From positions 1-64,000 of the forward strand of contig DYFA01000033.1 of assembly GCA_020725425.1 (NCBI GenBank): a stretch of 64,000 nt of DNA, given 5' to 3'. A program made the position numbers and the translations under genes. The notes beneath the pieces are model-generated. The model was not told where the DNA came from and did no database searches. It worked only from the letters and a program-made list of their open reading frames with translations. Below, in pieces: positions 26,995 through 36,011 of this stretch (the first letter of the stretch is position 1; the number at the start of each line of letters is the position of its first letter). Source of the DNA: Aneurinibacillus sp. (GTDB lineage Bacteria; Bacillota; UBA5301; DYFA01).

Positions 26995-27741
26995 CTAGTC
27001 CATGAAGATTCCCCCGTTGACATCGAGGATCTCTCCTGTGATGTACCTCGCCCGGGGCGAAGCCAGAAAGACGACGGCGTCCGCCACGTCGCTGGGGCGC
27101 CCCGGGCCGCGAACAACCCCTTTGATACTGGCCTCTTTTTTCTCCTGTCCGTAGACATCGAGCATGGGAGTGTCGATCAACCCCGGCGCCACAGCATTGA
27201 CGTTGACGTTGTACGCCAGGAGTTCTTTCGCCGCCTGGATGGTGAGGCAGGAGACGCCGGCCTTGGACACCGAATAGCAGGCTGCCGCGTTGATCCCCCC
27301 GACCTTGGCCGCCACCGACGTCAGATTGATGATCACGCCTTGGCGCCGCTCTTTCATCTCCGGGATAACCGCCTGGGTGCACAGGAAAACGCTCTTAAGG
27401 TTCACCGCCAGGCAGCGGTCCCAGTCGGCCTCGGCAATCTCCTCCAGCCTCCCCCCCATGGTCATCCCGGCGTTGTTCACCAGGATGTCGATCGGGCCCA
27501 GCCGCCGGCGCACCGCCTCGATCGCCGCCACCACCTCGGCTTTCCGGGAGACATCGGCCTTGACCGCCACCGCCCGGCGGCCCTTGCGCTCGAGGTCGGC
27601 CACGAGCAGGGCCGCGGCGTCCGGTTTGGAGTGGTAGCAGACCCCGATGTCCGCTCCCGCCTCCGCCAGGGCGCAGCAGATGGCGCGGCCGATGCCGCCC
27701 GTGGCTCCGGTGACAAACGCCACCCGACCTGCCAGTTCCAT
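26995..27741 (-). CDS. Short-chain dehydrogenase/reductase
   Basis: A 248-residue classical SDR. The nucleotide motif is TGATGGIG near residue 12, the NNAG motif is at about residue 90, the catalytic Ser is in NLTSVAAK and the Tyr-Lys pair in YSVSK; the C terminus ends VNGGIFMD. It resembles FabG-like sugar or hydroxyacyl dehydrogenases. In this cluster it probably oxidises a hydroxyl group of the catabolised compound; specificity is open. Confidence 0.9.
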   Translation of the reverse strand: MELAGRVAFVTGATGGIGRAICCALAEAGADIGVCYHSKPDAAALLVADLERKGRRAVAVKADVSRKAEVVAAIEAVRRRLGPIDILVNNAGMTMGGRLEEIAEADWDRCLAVNLKSVFLCTQAVIPEMKERRQGVIINLTSVAAKVGGINAAACYSVSKAGVSCLTIQAAKELLAYNVNVNAVAPGLIDTPMLDVYGQEKKEASIKGVVRGPGRPSDVADAVVFLASPRARYITGEILDVNGGIFMD

Positions 27742-27771
27742 GTCGTCGAACCCCCCTTCTGCCCGAGTTGA

Positions 27772-28971
27772 CTAGCCTGCCTGTCGGCCCGCCCCCCGGG
27801 CGAAGCGCGACCAGCGCAGGGGCGTCACATCGACCGTGGTCTCCTGGCCCAGGATGATCTGGGTGATGAGTTGCCCCGTGAGCGGCGCCACGCCGATGCC
27901 GTCGCCCTCGTGGCCCGCCGCGATGTAAAACCCGGGCACCTCCTCGACCGCTGAGATGATCGGCAGGTGATCCGGAGTGTACGGCCGCAGGCCGGCGTAA
28001 GTTCTGATGCAGTGCAACTGGGCGAGAGCGGGGATGAAGCGGACCGCCCGGCGGATGATCGCCCTGATCACCGGGTAGGTCGTGCGGGTGTCGTACCCGG
28101 CGAACTCCCGGCTGCTGCCGAGCAACATGTTGCCGGAGGCTGTCGGCTCGAAAACGAAGGCCACGCCGTACTTGAGGGTCTCCGAATCGGTCCCCTCGGT
28201 CAGCTCCGGATGGAACTTCGCTACCACGTAATGGGCTTCCGAGATCTTGCGGTGTCCCACCTGAGCCGTCTGTTCGACGACCACGAGCTGGCCGCGCCGC
28301 GGGATGATGGGGATGTCGAGGCCGACCATCTTCCCCAGGAACGGTGCCCAGGCGCCACAGCAGTTGACGAGGCGCGGGGTCCGGATCTCCCCCCGGTCGG
28401 TGACCAGGCCGGCTATCCGGCCCTGCTCGTCGCGCTTGATGCTCTTCACCTCCTCGTAGGTGCGGATCTCCGCCCCCAGGCGGCGGGCGGCCCGCGCCAG
28501 GGCGACGGCCACCTGGATCGGCATGCAGGAGGCGTCGGAGGCGCACTCGATCGCCCCGAGGAAACCCGGTGCCAGAAGAGGTTCCTGCTCGTACAGCTCA
28601 TCCTGATCGACGAAGCGCACCGGAAGCCCGCAGGCCAGTTGCTGCTTCATCCGGTCCAGCATGAAGTCGAGTTCCTCCGGGGTCTCAATGACCAGGATGC
28701 TCCCCTTCTGCGTGTACTCGATGTCCCAGTCCAGCTCGGGCAGGATTTGCTGATAGATTCGGTTGCTCTGGATGGTGAGGTTGGTGTCGTAGCCCGGCTG
28801 GTGGTCCTGGGCCATGATGTTTCCGTCGCAGCCGCCCGAGCATCCCGCCGCCAGGTCGCCCCGCTCGACCAGAGCCACCTTCATGCCCGCCTTGGCCAGA
28901 AAGTAGGCGCAGGCCGCGCCGCTGACCCCGCCGCCCACCACGGCCACATCCACGCTACTTGACGGAGTCAT
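27772..28971 (-). CDS. FAD-dependent amine/amino-acid dehydrogenase (DadA/sarcosine-oxidase-like beta subunit)
   Basis: A 399-residue flavoprotein of the DAO family. The FAD dinucleotide motif VAVVGGGVSGAACAYFLAKAG is at the N terminus, and the C-terminal GLRPYTPDHLPIIS and AAGHEGDGIGVAPLTG are typical of glycine, sarcosine, D-amino-acid and proline dehydrogenase beta subunits. The start at 28971 is preferred (GGAGG seven nt upstream) over 28977. It overlaps the BFD-like gene and should be the substrate-oxidising subunit of the five-gene complex at 27772-31177. Confidence 0.88.
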   Translation of the reverse strand: MTPSSSVDVAVVGGGVSGAACAYFLAKAGMKVALVERGDLAAGCSGGCDGNIMAQDHQPGYDTNLTIQSNRIYQQILPELDWDIEYTQKGSILVIETPEELDFMLDRMKQQLACGLPVRFVDQDELYEQEPLLAPGFLGAIECASDASCMPIQVAVALARAARRLGAEIRTYEEVKSIKRDEQGRIAGLVTDRGEIRTPRLVNCCGAWAPFLGKMVGLDIPIIPRRGQLVVVEQTAQVGHRKISEAHYVVAKFHPELTEGTDSETLKYGVAFVFEPTASGNMLLGSSREFAGYDTRTTYPVIRAIIRRAVRFIPALAQLHCIRTYAGLRPYTPDHLPIISAVEEVPGFYIAAGHEGDGIGVAPLTGQLITQIILGQETTVDVTPLRWSRFARGAGRQAG

Positions 28972-29248
28972 CGTCATCCCTCCCCAGGAGCCCGATCTCC
29001 AACGGCCGGACGGGCGGCCGCTTCGTCGCCGGCCGCAGCTCCGCCGGGTTCACCCCCGTCTGCTCGGCGATGATCTGCCTGACCAGCCGCTCGCACGTCT
29101 TTCCTTGGCAGAGGCCCATCCCCGCCCTGGTGCGGATGCGCACCCCGCGCAAATCCCGCGCCCCGTCGGCCAACGCTTCGAGGATTTCCTGTCTCGTCAC
29201 CTCTTCACAGCGACAGATGACGGTGTCGCCCTTGTTGCCGCAACTCAC
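28955..29248 (-). CDS. BFD-like [2Fe-2S] subunit of the amine dehydrogenase complex
   Basis: A 97-residue iron-sulfur protein. VICRCEEVT and GLCQGKTCERLV supply four cysteines in the C-x-C ... C-x4-C pattern of bacterioferritin-associated-ferredoxin-type domains, found in small electron-transfer subunits of HcnABC and proline dehydrogenase complexes. The start is taken as GTG at 29248, with AAGGGGA nine nt upstream; GTG at 29257 overlaps the ferredoxin stop. Confidence 0.82.
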   Translation of the reverse strand: MSCGNKGDTVICRCEEVTRQEILEALADGARDLRGVRIRTRAGMGLCQGKTCERLVRQIIAEQTGVNPAELRPATKRPPVRPLEIGLLGRDDDDSVK

Positions 29249-29253
29249 GCCGT

Positions 29254-29778
29254 TCACTCCCCTTGTCCGGGCCGGGGCTTCTGGCCCCGGCGTTCCATGC
29301 TTCTGACCTCGTCGGCCACCTCGAGCGGGACTGCCAGGAAGACCACCGGCGTGCGATCGTTCCGGCTCGAGTTGACCACGCGGATGACCCGGCCTTCGGC
29401 GACTACCTCTCCTGCCCGGTTGGTCGCCGGGACTCTCTCCCCCGCCGCCGGCAGAGGGACGTACTCGTAGGGGAACCCGACCAGCGCCTCGCCGGGGGCG
29501 AACGCTTTGTCGACCAGGAAGATCGCCTGGCCGGGACAGACCGCAAGACAGAGCCCGCACCCCTTGCACAACTCGGCGTCCAGGCGCGGCAGATTGGTGA
29601 TCGGCTGCCCCACCTTGATCGCGCCGTAAGGGCAGACAGTCTCACACGGGTTGCAGGGTATCTCCTGGACACACTCGATCACCGCGCAGGCGCCTCTGTC
29701 CAGCCGCTCCTCGCTCGGATAGCCGGGACTCCTCCGGAGCTCCTCGCGGCTTGGGAAACCGTCCACTGCGACGCTCAT
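29254..29778 (-). CDS. Ferredoxin-type protein with two [4Fe-4S] clusters
   Basis: A 174-residue protein carrying CNPCETVCPYGAI and CKGCGLCLAVCPGQAI, a two-cluster ferredoxin core (residues about 38-90), followed by a beta-rich tail. In size and position it matches the gamma-type subunit of Pyrococcus-type dye-linked proline dehydrogenase, which passes electrons between flavins. It overlaps the flavoprotein gene before it by 4 nt. Confidence 0.85.
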   Translation of the reverse strand: MSVAVDGFPSREELRRSPGYPSEERLDRGACAVIECVQEIPCNPCETVCPYGAIKVGQPITNLPRLDAELCKGCGLCLAVCPGQAIFLVDKAFAPGEALVGFPYEYVPLPAAGERVPATNRAGEVVAEGRVIRVVNSSRNDRTPVVFLAVPLEVADEVRSMERRGQKPRPGQGE

Positions 29779-30863
29779 CCGGCCTTCCCCACTTTCATCA
29801 GTTGTTCTTTGGCGGCTTGACGGCCCTCACCAAAGGGGCCCATCCGCAGGGCAGCCAGCCGCTCCCAGGCCGCCGTCATCCGCTCCTCCGCCTCGTCCGG
29901 TGAGAGCAGTCCGAGCGATGCCGCAGCGGCTATGCCCGCCAACCGACCCTCTTCGATTGCCGTGCTCGCTTCCTCCACCCCCGTCACGTCGCCCGCCACG
30001 AAGATCCCCTTGACGGTGGTTTCCATCCGCTCGTCGTGGACCGGCACGAACCCTCCGAGGGCGGGGAGGTACTCGCACTGGCACCCTGCCATCCAGGCCA
30101 GTTCCGCCAGCGGGGTGAGGCCCACCGCAAGGCACACGGTGTCGACCTCCACCTCCCTCTCCGTGCCGGCCACCGGTTTGAAGTCGTCAAGCTGGCAGAT
30201 GACGGCGGAGCTTACCTCCGGCTCGCCCTTGGCTTCGAGCACGGTGTGGGAGGTGAGGATCGGGACGCCGGCCCGGCGGACTTTCGCGGCGTGAACGGCG
30301 TACCCGCCGATCTTGGGCAGCGCCTCGATGACGGCCACCACGTCCGCCCCCGCCTGCAGCAGCTGGTAGGTCACAATCAGGCCCACATTGCCCGAGCCGA
30401 CCATCAAAATGCGGCTGCCCGGCAGGACCCGGTGGAGATTGATCATGGTCTGGGCTGCCCCTGCCCCCATCACCCCCGGTTTGGTCCAGCCCTTGAAGGA
30501 GAAGGTGTTCTCCATGGCCCCGGTTGCCAGGATGATCCGTTCCGACTCGATCTGGACCGTTCCCTTGGGGGTGGTTCCGGCGACAATCCGTCCGTCGTAG
30601 ATCGCGAAGGCGGCCGTGTCGAGCACCAGTTGGACACCGAGCTCCTGCGCTTCCTGACACAGCTTCCGGGCGAGGTCGATCCCCCGCGTACCGGCGAAGT
30701 GCTCCCGTGAGCCGAAGAACTTGTGGATCTGCTTGAAAAGCTGTCCTCCCGGGCGGGCGTTCTCGTCCACCAGCACGACCTTGGCCCCGGCACGGGCTGC
30801 TTCGATGGCAGCCGCCAAGCCCGCCGGGCCGGCGCCGATAATGGTGACATCGGACCTGGTCAT
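29775..30863 (-). CDS. NAD(P)/FAD-dependent oxidoreductase (alpha subunit, HcnB-like)
   Basis: A 362-residue two-dinucleotide-fold flavoprotein: FAD motif IIGAGPAGLAAAIEAA at the N terminus and a second, NAD-type motif MVGSGNVGLIV near residue 155, then the FAD-closing GIFVAGDVTG. It is the nucleotide-oxidoreductase subunit of opine/HCN-synthase/proline-dehydrogenase-type complexes. Start at 30863 with the ATGA overlap to the [2Fe-2S] gene; the frame extends upstream without a site. Confidence 0.9.
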   Translation of the reverse strand: MTRSDVTIIGAGPAGLAAAIEAARAGAKVVLVDENARPGGQLFKQIHKFFGSREHFAGTRGIDLARKLCQEAQELGVQLVLDTAAFAIYDGRIVAGTTPKGTVQIESERIILATGAMENTFSFKGWTKPGVMGAGAAQTMINLHRVLPGSRILMVGSGNVGLIVTYQLLQAGADVVAVIEALPKIGGYAVHAAKVRRAGVPILTSHTVLEAKGEPEVSSAVICQLDDFKPVAGTEREVEVDTVCLAVGLTPLAELAWMAGCQCEYLPALGGFVPVHDERMETTVKGIFVAGDVTGVEEASTAIEEGRLAGIAAAASLGLLSPDEAEERMTAAWERLAALRMGPFGEGRQAAKEQLMKVGKAG

Positions 30864-31177
30864 TTTGCCTTCCCCCACTTGCCCAGCCCTTGCTGGGTTT
30901 CTACGGTCATCCCTTCCGCCACGGGAGTGACGCACGTCCGCACGTTCGGGACCCCGTTCACGACCATCACGCAGTCCGTGCACCGCCCGATGCCGCAAAA
31001 CAGCCCCCGCGGCTCATGCCGCTTCTTGGTGATCCGGTTGACCCGGATCCCCTTGGCCAGGAGCGCCGCCAGGATCGGCTCCCCCTCGAACGCCTCCACG
31101 GGTTGCCCGTCGACCGTGATCGTCACTTTGCGGCGGGCTTCCAGCCTCCCCAGGATGGGATGATCCAGTACCCTCAT
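30860..31177 (-). CDS. HcnA-like [2Fe-2S] subunit
   Basis: A 105-residue ferredoxin-fold protein with CGIGRCTDC and a later TCVTP Cys, the plant-type [2Fe-2S] pattern of HcnA and of the N-terminal part of the proline dehydrogenase alpha subunit. In Pyrococcus-type enzymes, as I recall them, this domain is fused to the FAD/NAD subunit; here the two are separate overlapping genes. It also overlaps the dehydratase gene before it by 4 nt. Confidence 0.85.
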   Translation of the reverse strand: MRVLDHPILGRLEARRKVTITVDGQPVEAFEGEPILAALLAKGIRVNRITKKRHEPRGLFCGIGRCTDCVMVVNGVPNVRTCVTPVAEGMTVETQQGLGKWGKAK

Positions 31178-32853
31178 CGTTGTGTGCCCCTTTCCGGATG
31201 AATTGCCGCCCCCGTTTGGGCTTCTCCTGCCAATGCAGCGTAAATCGCCAGGATGCCCTGGGTGACCTTAGGCTCGGGCCGCTTCCATTGGGCGCGCCGC
31301 CTGGCCAGTTCCTCGTCGCTCACCCGCAGGTGAAGGCGGCGGTTGGGGAGGTCGAGGTCGATCGTATCGCCGTCCTGAACCAGAGCGATGGTCCCTCCGG
31401 CCATCGCTTCGGGCGCCACGTGCCCGACGGCCGCGCCCCGCGTGAACCCGGAGAACCGGCCGTCGGTGATCAGGGCGACCGAGCTGTCCAGGCCCATGCC
31501 GAAGAGGGCATCGGTCGAAAGCATCACCTCGCGCATCCCCGGGGCGCCCGCCGGCCCTTCGTAACGCACCACCACCACTGTGCCCCCCTCGATCTCGCCT
31601 CCTCGGATCGCCTGGAACGCCGCCTCGTCGGAGTCGAAGACCTTGGCCCGGCCGGTGAAAGTGAACATGCCGGGCTTGAAGGAGGAGGGCCGGCAGATCG
31701 CCCCCTTGGGGCAGAGGTTCCCCCACAGCACCGCCAGGCCTCCGGCCACGTTCTGAGGGTCGGCGAGCGGCCTGATCACCCGCGGGTCGCGATTCACGGC
31801 GCGGGCCGCCACCTCGCCCACCGTCACCCCGCCGACGGTCACGGCTTCCAACTCCAACACCTCTCTGAGCTCGAGAAGAACCGCCGGGACCCCGCCTGCG
31901 GCGTGCAAATCCGTTACATCGTAGGGTCCGTTCGGAATGACCGAGCACAGGCAGGGCACCCGGCGGCTAAGGGAGTCAAACTCTTCTATCCTGAAGGGGA
32001 TTCCCAGCTCCTGGGCGAAGGCCAGAAGGTGCAGGACAGCGTTGGTCGAACCGCCGATGGCCAAGTCCACCTTCGCCGCATTCCTCAAGGCGGACAGGGT
32101 GAGGATCTCCCGGATCGTCTGCCCCTCCTGCACCATCTCCACGATGCGGCGCCCGGCGGCGCGGGCCGCCCGCACCTTCTCGGACCACACCGCGGGGATG
32201 GTGGACGTGCCCGGCAAAGCCAGTCCCAGGGCTTCGGCCAGGATCTGCATCGTATTGGCCGTCCCCATGAGCGGGCAGGCGCCGGGCGTGGGGTTGACGA
32301 CCTCCTCCATCGCCAGGATGTCCTCCGCCGCAACCCTCCCGGCCGCCGCTCCGCCCAGGACCGCCTCGTCGAACTCGCTCTGCACGAGCTTGCGGCCGCG
32401 GAAGGCGCCCGGGAGCATCGGGCCGCCCGTCACCATGATCGTCGGCACGCCGACCCTGGCCGCCCCCAGGATCTGCCCGGGGATGATGCTGTCGCACGAC
32501 GACAGGAGGACCAGGCCGTCGAACAGATGCTCCGTCGCCACGATCTCGATCGAAGCGGCGATCACGTCGCGGATCACCAGTTCGTAGCGGAGGTGCTTGG
32601 TGCCGACGCAAATGGCGCCGCAGGTCGAGATAGTCCCGAACTCGAAGGGGACTCCGCCCGCCTGCCACACCCCAGCCTTGACCGCCTCCGCCAGGGGCCT
32701 TAGGTGGGCGTGGCCGGGAGCCGCCTCGTTGAAGGCGTTGACGATCCCGATATGCGGACGCAAGAGGTCGTGGTCGCCGTAGCCGCAGGCGTGATAGATG
32801 GCCCGGCGCCGCGCCCCTTCCAACCCTTCAAAGAAAGTCTTGCTCCCCCACAT
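31174..32853 (-). CDS. IlvD/Edd-family dehydratase (sugar-acid or dihydroxy-acid)
   Basis: A 559-residue iron-sulfur dehydratase. The cluster cysteines lie in [18 protein letters not shown] and [11 protein letters not shown], and the active-site region is in [12 protein letters not shown] and PDGRFSG-like [12 protein letters not shown]. The family includes dihydroxyacid dehydratase and aldonate dehydratases. The catabolic setting favours a sugar-acid or hydroxy-acid substrate over valine synthesis. The following [2Fe-2S] subunit gene overlaps it by 4 nt. Confidence 0.88.
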   Translation of the reverse strand: MWGSKTFFEGLEGARRRAIYHACGYGDHDLLRPHIGIVNAFNEAAPGHAHLRPLAEAVKAGVWQAGGVPFEFGTISTCGAICVGTKHLRYELVIRDVIAASIEIVATEHLFDGLVLLSSCDSIIPGQILGAARVGVPTIMVTGGPMLPGAFRGRKLVQSEFDEAVLGGAAAGRVAAEDILAMEEVVNPTPGACPLMGTANTMQILAEALGLALPGTSTIPAVWSEKVRAARAAGRRIVEMVQEGQTIREILTLSALRNAAKVDLAIGGSTNAVLHLLAFAQELGIPFRIEEFDSLSRRVPCLCSVIPNGPYDVTDLHAAGGVPAVLLELREVLELEAVTVGGVTVGEVAARAVNRDPRVIRPLADPQNVAGGLAVLWGNLCPKGAICRPSSFKPGMFTFTGRAKVFDSDEAAFQAIRGGEIEGGTVVVVRYEGPAGAPGMREVMLSTDALFGMGLDSSVALITDGRFSGFTRGAAVGHVAPEAMAGGTIALVQDGDTIDLDLPNRRLHLRVSDEELARRRAQWKRPEPKVTQGILAIYAALAGEAQTGAAIHPERGTQR

Positions 32854-32868
32854 GGCAGGTCCTCCTCG

Positions 32869-33609
32869 CTACATGAAACCGGAGTACCGCTTCTGGACCA
32901 CTGCGGTGTAAACCCACCTGATCATCGTGACGAAGTCGAAGACCGGCAGGCCGGTGGCCTCCTGAACTGCCTTGGAGAAGGGCGGCAGGTCGCTGCACTC
33001 GAAGACAAACGCCTCGGTGTCCGGGTAGAGGCGCAAGAGCTTCTTGGCCGCATCGACGACCTCGGCCTCCATCGCGTCGATGTCCGCCTCTACCTTGCTC
33101 TCCTCCAGGATCACTCTGCGGAACTCGTCGTAGTCCTCCAGGCCCACGATGCCCAGCGGAATGACGTCCGGGTCGATCCCGACCGCCTCGAAGTGCCTCT
33201 GCCCCAGGTTCTTGGCGCCAGCGGTGAGAATTCCGACCCGTCCTTTGGCTCCCAGCATCCGGTGGACCATCGGCACCATCAGGAGAGGCGAGGTGAAGAC
33301 GGGAATCCTGACCGCTTCGGCCACCTCCCGCTGGAAGATGGCATAAAAGCCGCAGCCGGTGGTGATCGCGCGGACGCCCTCGGCCTCCAGCTTCCGGGCG
33401 GTCTCGATCACCTTCGCCAGGCGGGTGGCGTCGGGCCCTCTGGCGTCACACCACCAATCAGTGGGCAGGTCGGGGACATTGACAATCCGCACTGGAAAGT
33501 CATACGTCGAGGCGTTGCCCACATTCCCCGGGATCAGGGGATAGGTGGTGCTGTTGAGCATGATGCCGATCGCTTCACCGTAAAAGGCGCGGCCGCCCTT
33601 TATCCGCAT
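32869..33609 (-). CDS. Asp/Glu/hydantoin racemase-superfamily protein (copy 1)
   Basis: A 246-residue protein. Two cysteines in the positions of the catalytic pair are in TTGCGFYAIF and FECSDLPPF, which supports racemase or related cofactor-free chemistry such as isomerase or decarboxylase activity. It ends KRYSGFM. A close paralogue lies at 39993-40736. Start at 33609 with AAAGGAG nine nt upstream, overlapping the AcnX small subunit. Confidence 0.82.
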   Translation of the reverse strand: MRIKGGRAFYGEAIGIMLNSTTYPLIPGNVGNASTYDFPVRIVNVPDLPTDWWCDARGPDATRLAKVIETARKLEAEGVRAITTGCGFYAIFQREVAEAVRIPVFTSPLLMVPMVHRMLGAKGRVGILTAGAKNLGQRHFEAVGIDPDVIPLGIVGLEDYDEFRRVILEESKVEADIDAMEAEVVDAAKKLLRLYPDTEAFVFECSDLPPFSKAVQEATGLPVFDFVTMIRWVYTAVVQKRYSGFM

Positions 33610-34061
33610 GGCTGTTGCTCCTTTCGCGGAATTTTGACGATCTGGCCGGCAGTGCCGTCCACTTTCAGGTAGTCGCCGGTGATTAGGGCGTCGAACACGG
33701 CTTGCTCGACCGTCACAATCGGAAAACTGCGTCCATAAAGCTCCTCCGCGATGATCGGCCCTAACGCCAGGACGGCTTCGGTTTCGAGGTTGATGATAGC
33801 GGCGGGATTGGTCCGACACCGGACCATCTCCATCAACACGCCGCACCCGCTGCTCGAGCCGGCCCCCCAGGGGAAGACCAGCACCTTGCCGGCCACGCTG
33901 ACCCCGCGCCACTCGTGGTGGGCGTCGGTCACCACCCCGGTGGACGGGTCCACGCCCCCCCAGAAGCTCAAGGAGTTCAGCGTCACCAGAGCCTCGCCTT
34001 CGCCGTAACCCCCGATGATGCCGCGGGCCGGATACCGAAGCGCCGGCCGTCCTCTCGTCAT
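33600..34061 (-). CDS. Aconitase X small subunit (DUF126)
   Basis: A 153-residue swivelling-domain protein. Residues GVVTDAHHEWRGVSVAGKVLVFPWGAGSSSGCGVL contain the conserved Ser and Gly-rich turn of the DUF126/AcnX small subunit. It works with the large subunit before it, overlapping by 4 nt. AcnX enzymes include cis-3-hydroxy-L-proline dehydratase and archaeal phosphomevalonate dehydratase. Confidence 0.9.
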   Translation of the reverse strand: MTRGRPALRYPARGIIGGYGEGEALVTLNSLSFWGGVDPSTGVVTDAHHEWRGVSVAGKVLVFPWGAGSSSGCGVLMEMVRCRTNPAAIINLETEAVLALGPIIAEELYGRSFPIVTVEQAVFDALITGDYLKVDGTAGQIVKIPRKEQQPCG

Positions 34062-35302
34062 GCGGCCACCCTCCCGGTCGCAGCCGCCTCGGCGCACTGC
34101 GCCAGGGCGCAATACTTGACCTCCACCCCGATCAACCCGGGGGCGTACTTGGCGAACTTGCCGGAATTGGTGGCCATCGTCCGGAAGTTCCAGTCGGCCA
34201 GGGGCCAGTGCAGGATGCAGGTGTCGGTGGCCAGGCGCACGCCCGCGGCGGCCAGCTCGGCGGCCAGCCCGGTGGATTCCAGAGCCCCCAGGACAGCGCG
34301 ATTGGTGTAGAGGAAACACTCGACGCCCTTGGCCACGCACCGCCCTCCAAGCGCCCGCAGAAAGTCCCAGGCTTCAGCGTAGGAGAAGTGTGGACACCCC
34401 AATGCCACCAGGTCAACCTTTTCGCCCCCTGCGGTGGTGAGTTCGTTGCGTGTCTCAGCGAGGTCGGCCGGGGTGACGGTGAGCACCTCGGCGGGCTTCC
34501 GGCCGCCAAACGCCTGCCGGGCGGTGGGAGCCTCCGGGGTGACTCCGACCACGTGGAACAGTGCCAGGGAGCCCGACGCCGCCCCGGCGGCGCTCAGAGC
34601 CTTGAGGCAGTCGGCCGTGACCTCTTGCGGCACCCCTTCGATGACCGGAATCCTGCTGCCCAAAGTCTTGCCGAGCCAGTAACCCAGGAGGCCGAAGAGC
34701 GACGTGTCGTAGGCCAGTTCGGGGCCGAAACCCCGCAAGCGGACTAAGACGGAGCCATGCCGGTTCTCCGGCAGGTGGAGGCCGAAGCGCGGCGTCCGGC
34801 CGGTGACGGCGGCGCAGGCGTCCACGAAATCGCCGTAGCGGTGGGTGCGCGCGCCGATCACCGAGTTCACGTAGGCGATGGCGTTCGACTCCGCCCAGAC
34901 GATTTGCTCGCCGAACCTGGGAAGAGGCCCGGCCAGGTACGGGGCGCAGGTCCAGGTGGGAATGGCCCCCATGGCCAGGTAAGCCTCTTCCATCCGGCGA
35001 CACTTCTCCGCCAACGCCTCGGGGAAGCGGAACTCCCGCCACCGCCGGATGTCACGTCCCGAGACGTTGGTCGTGGTGGGGACGACCACCTTGGCCCCCA
35101 TCGCCGCCAGCTTCTCGGCAAAATCGAGGCCGGCGTCACCCGCCGTCTGATAGCAGCACCCGTCCACATGGACCTGGGAGATCGACTGGAACTCCTCCGC
35201 CCCATACAGCGCGCCGAGTTTGACCAGGATCCGCATGGCGAAGGCTGCCGCTTCCCCCTTGTCCCCGGCGAGCATCTCCTCTTCGACCCGGCTCAGCCTC
35301 AC
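34058..35302 (-). CDS. Aconitase X catalytic large subunit (DUF521)
   Basis: A 414-residue AcnX large subunit. Cysteines in DGCCYQT, ALGCPHFSYAE and DTCILHWPL are candidate iron-sulfur ligands, and VPTTTNVSGRDI and HLPENRHGSVL are family stretches. The gene pair predicts a lyase acting on a hydroxy acid or hydroxy-imino acid. Bacterial AcnX near amino-acid genes is usually linked to cis-3-hydroxyproline. GTG start behind GGGAGG, 4 nt after livF. Confidence 0.9.
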   Translation of the reverse strand: MRLSRVEEEMLAGDKGEAAAFAMRILVKLGALYGAEEFQSISQVHVDGCCYQTAGDAGLDFAEKLAAMGAKVVVPTTTNVSGRDIRRWREFRFPEALAEKCRRMEEAYLAMGAIPTWTCAPYLAGPLPRFGEQIVWAESNAIAYVNSVIGARTHRYGDFVDACAAVTGRTPRFGLHLPENRHGSVLVRLRGFGPELAYDTSLFGLLGYWLGKTLGSRIPVIEGVPQEVTADCLKALSAAGAASGSLALFHVVGVTPEAPTARQAFGGRKPAEVLTVTPADLAETRNELTTAGGEKVDLVALGCPHFSYAEAWDFLRALGGRCVAKGVECFLYTNRAVLGALESTGLAAELAAAGVRLATDTCILHWPLADWNFRTMATNSGKFAKYAPGLIGVEVKYCALAQCAEAAATGRVAA

Positions 35303-35306
35303 TTCT

Positions 35307-36011
35307 CTAGCCTCCCAGGTACGACTTGCGCACCGTCTCGCTGGCCAACAGGTTTCTCGCGCTGTCCTCCGCCACGACGCGCCCGACCTCCAGGATGTAG
35401 CCCTTGTCGGCGACCTTCAGCGCCATCTTGGCGTTTTGCTCAACGAGGAGGATGGTCACGCCCTGCCGATGGATCTCCTGGATCAGAGCGAAGACCTCCC
35501 GCACGACGAAGGGGGCCAGCCCCATGGAGGGTTCATCCAGGAGCAAGAGCTTGGGCCGGGACATGAGGGCCCGGCAGATGACCAGCATCTGCTGCTCGCC
35601 GCCGGAGAGGTGGCCCGCCCGCTGGTTGCGGCGCTCACCAAGCCGGGGAAACTTGGCGAAGAAGTCCTCGATGTCTTTCTCGACTTCGCCGTCGCGCCGG
35701 GTATACGCTCCTATCTTGAGATTCTCGTAGACAGTCTGACGGGGAAACACCTTGCGCCCCTCGGGACAATGAGAGATTCCGGCCCGGACGACCGCATCAG
35801 TCGGCAGAGTGTCCAGCCGCCTTCCCAGGTACACGATTTCCCCGGCAAAAGGCTTGAGCAATCCGGAGATCGTTTTGAGGAGGGTGGTCTTGCCGGCGCC
35901 GTTGGCGCCGAGCAAGGTCGTCAACTCCCCCTCCTTGACCGAGAGGGAAACGTCCTTGAGCGCCTCGATCTTGCCGTATTTGACCGACAGGCCCTTGACC
36001 TCAAGAAGCAT
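35307..36011 (-). CDS. livF: Branched-chain amino-acid-type ABC transporter ATPase (LivF)
   Basis: A 234-residue ATPase: Walker A GANGAGKTT, signature LSGGEQQM, Walker B LLLLDEPSMGLAP and VEQNAKMAL, which are typical of LivF. It overlaps livG by 11 nt. Despite the liv name, this class carries many ligands such as amides, urea and aromatic acids. Confidence 0.94.
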   Translation of the reverse strand: MLLEVKGLSVKYGKIEALKDVSLSVKEGELTTLLGANGAGKTTLLKTISGLLKPFAGEIVYLGRRLDTLPTDAVVRAGISHCPEGRKVFPRQTVYENLKIGAYTRRDGEVEKDIEDFFAKFPRLGERRNQRAGHLSGGEQQMLVICRALMSRPKLLLLDEPSMGLAPFVVREVFALIQEIHRQGVTILLVEQNAKMALKVADKGYILEVGRVVAEDSARNLLASETVRKSYLGG

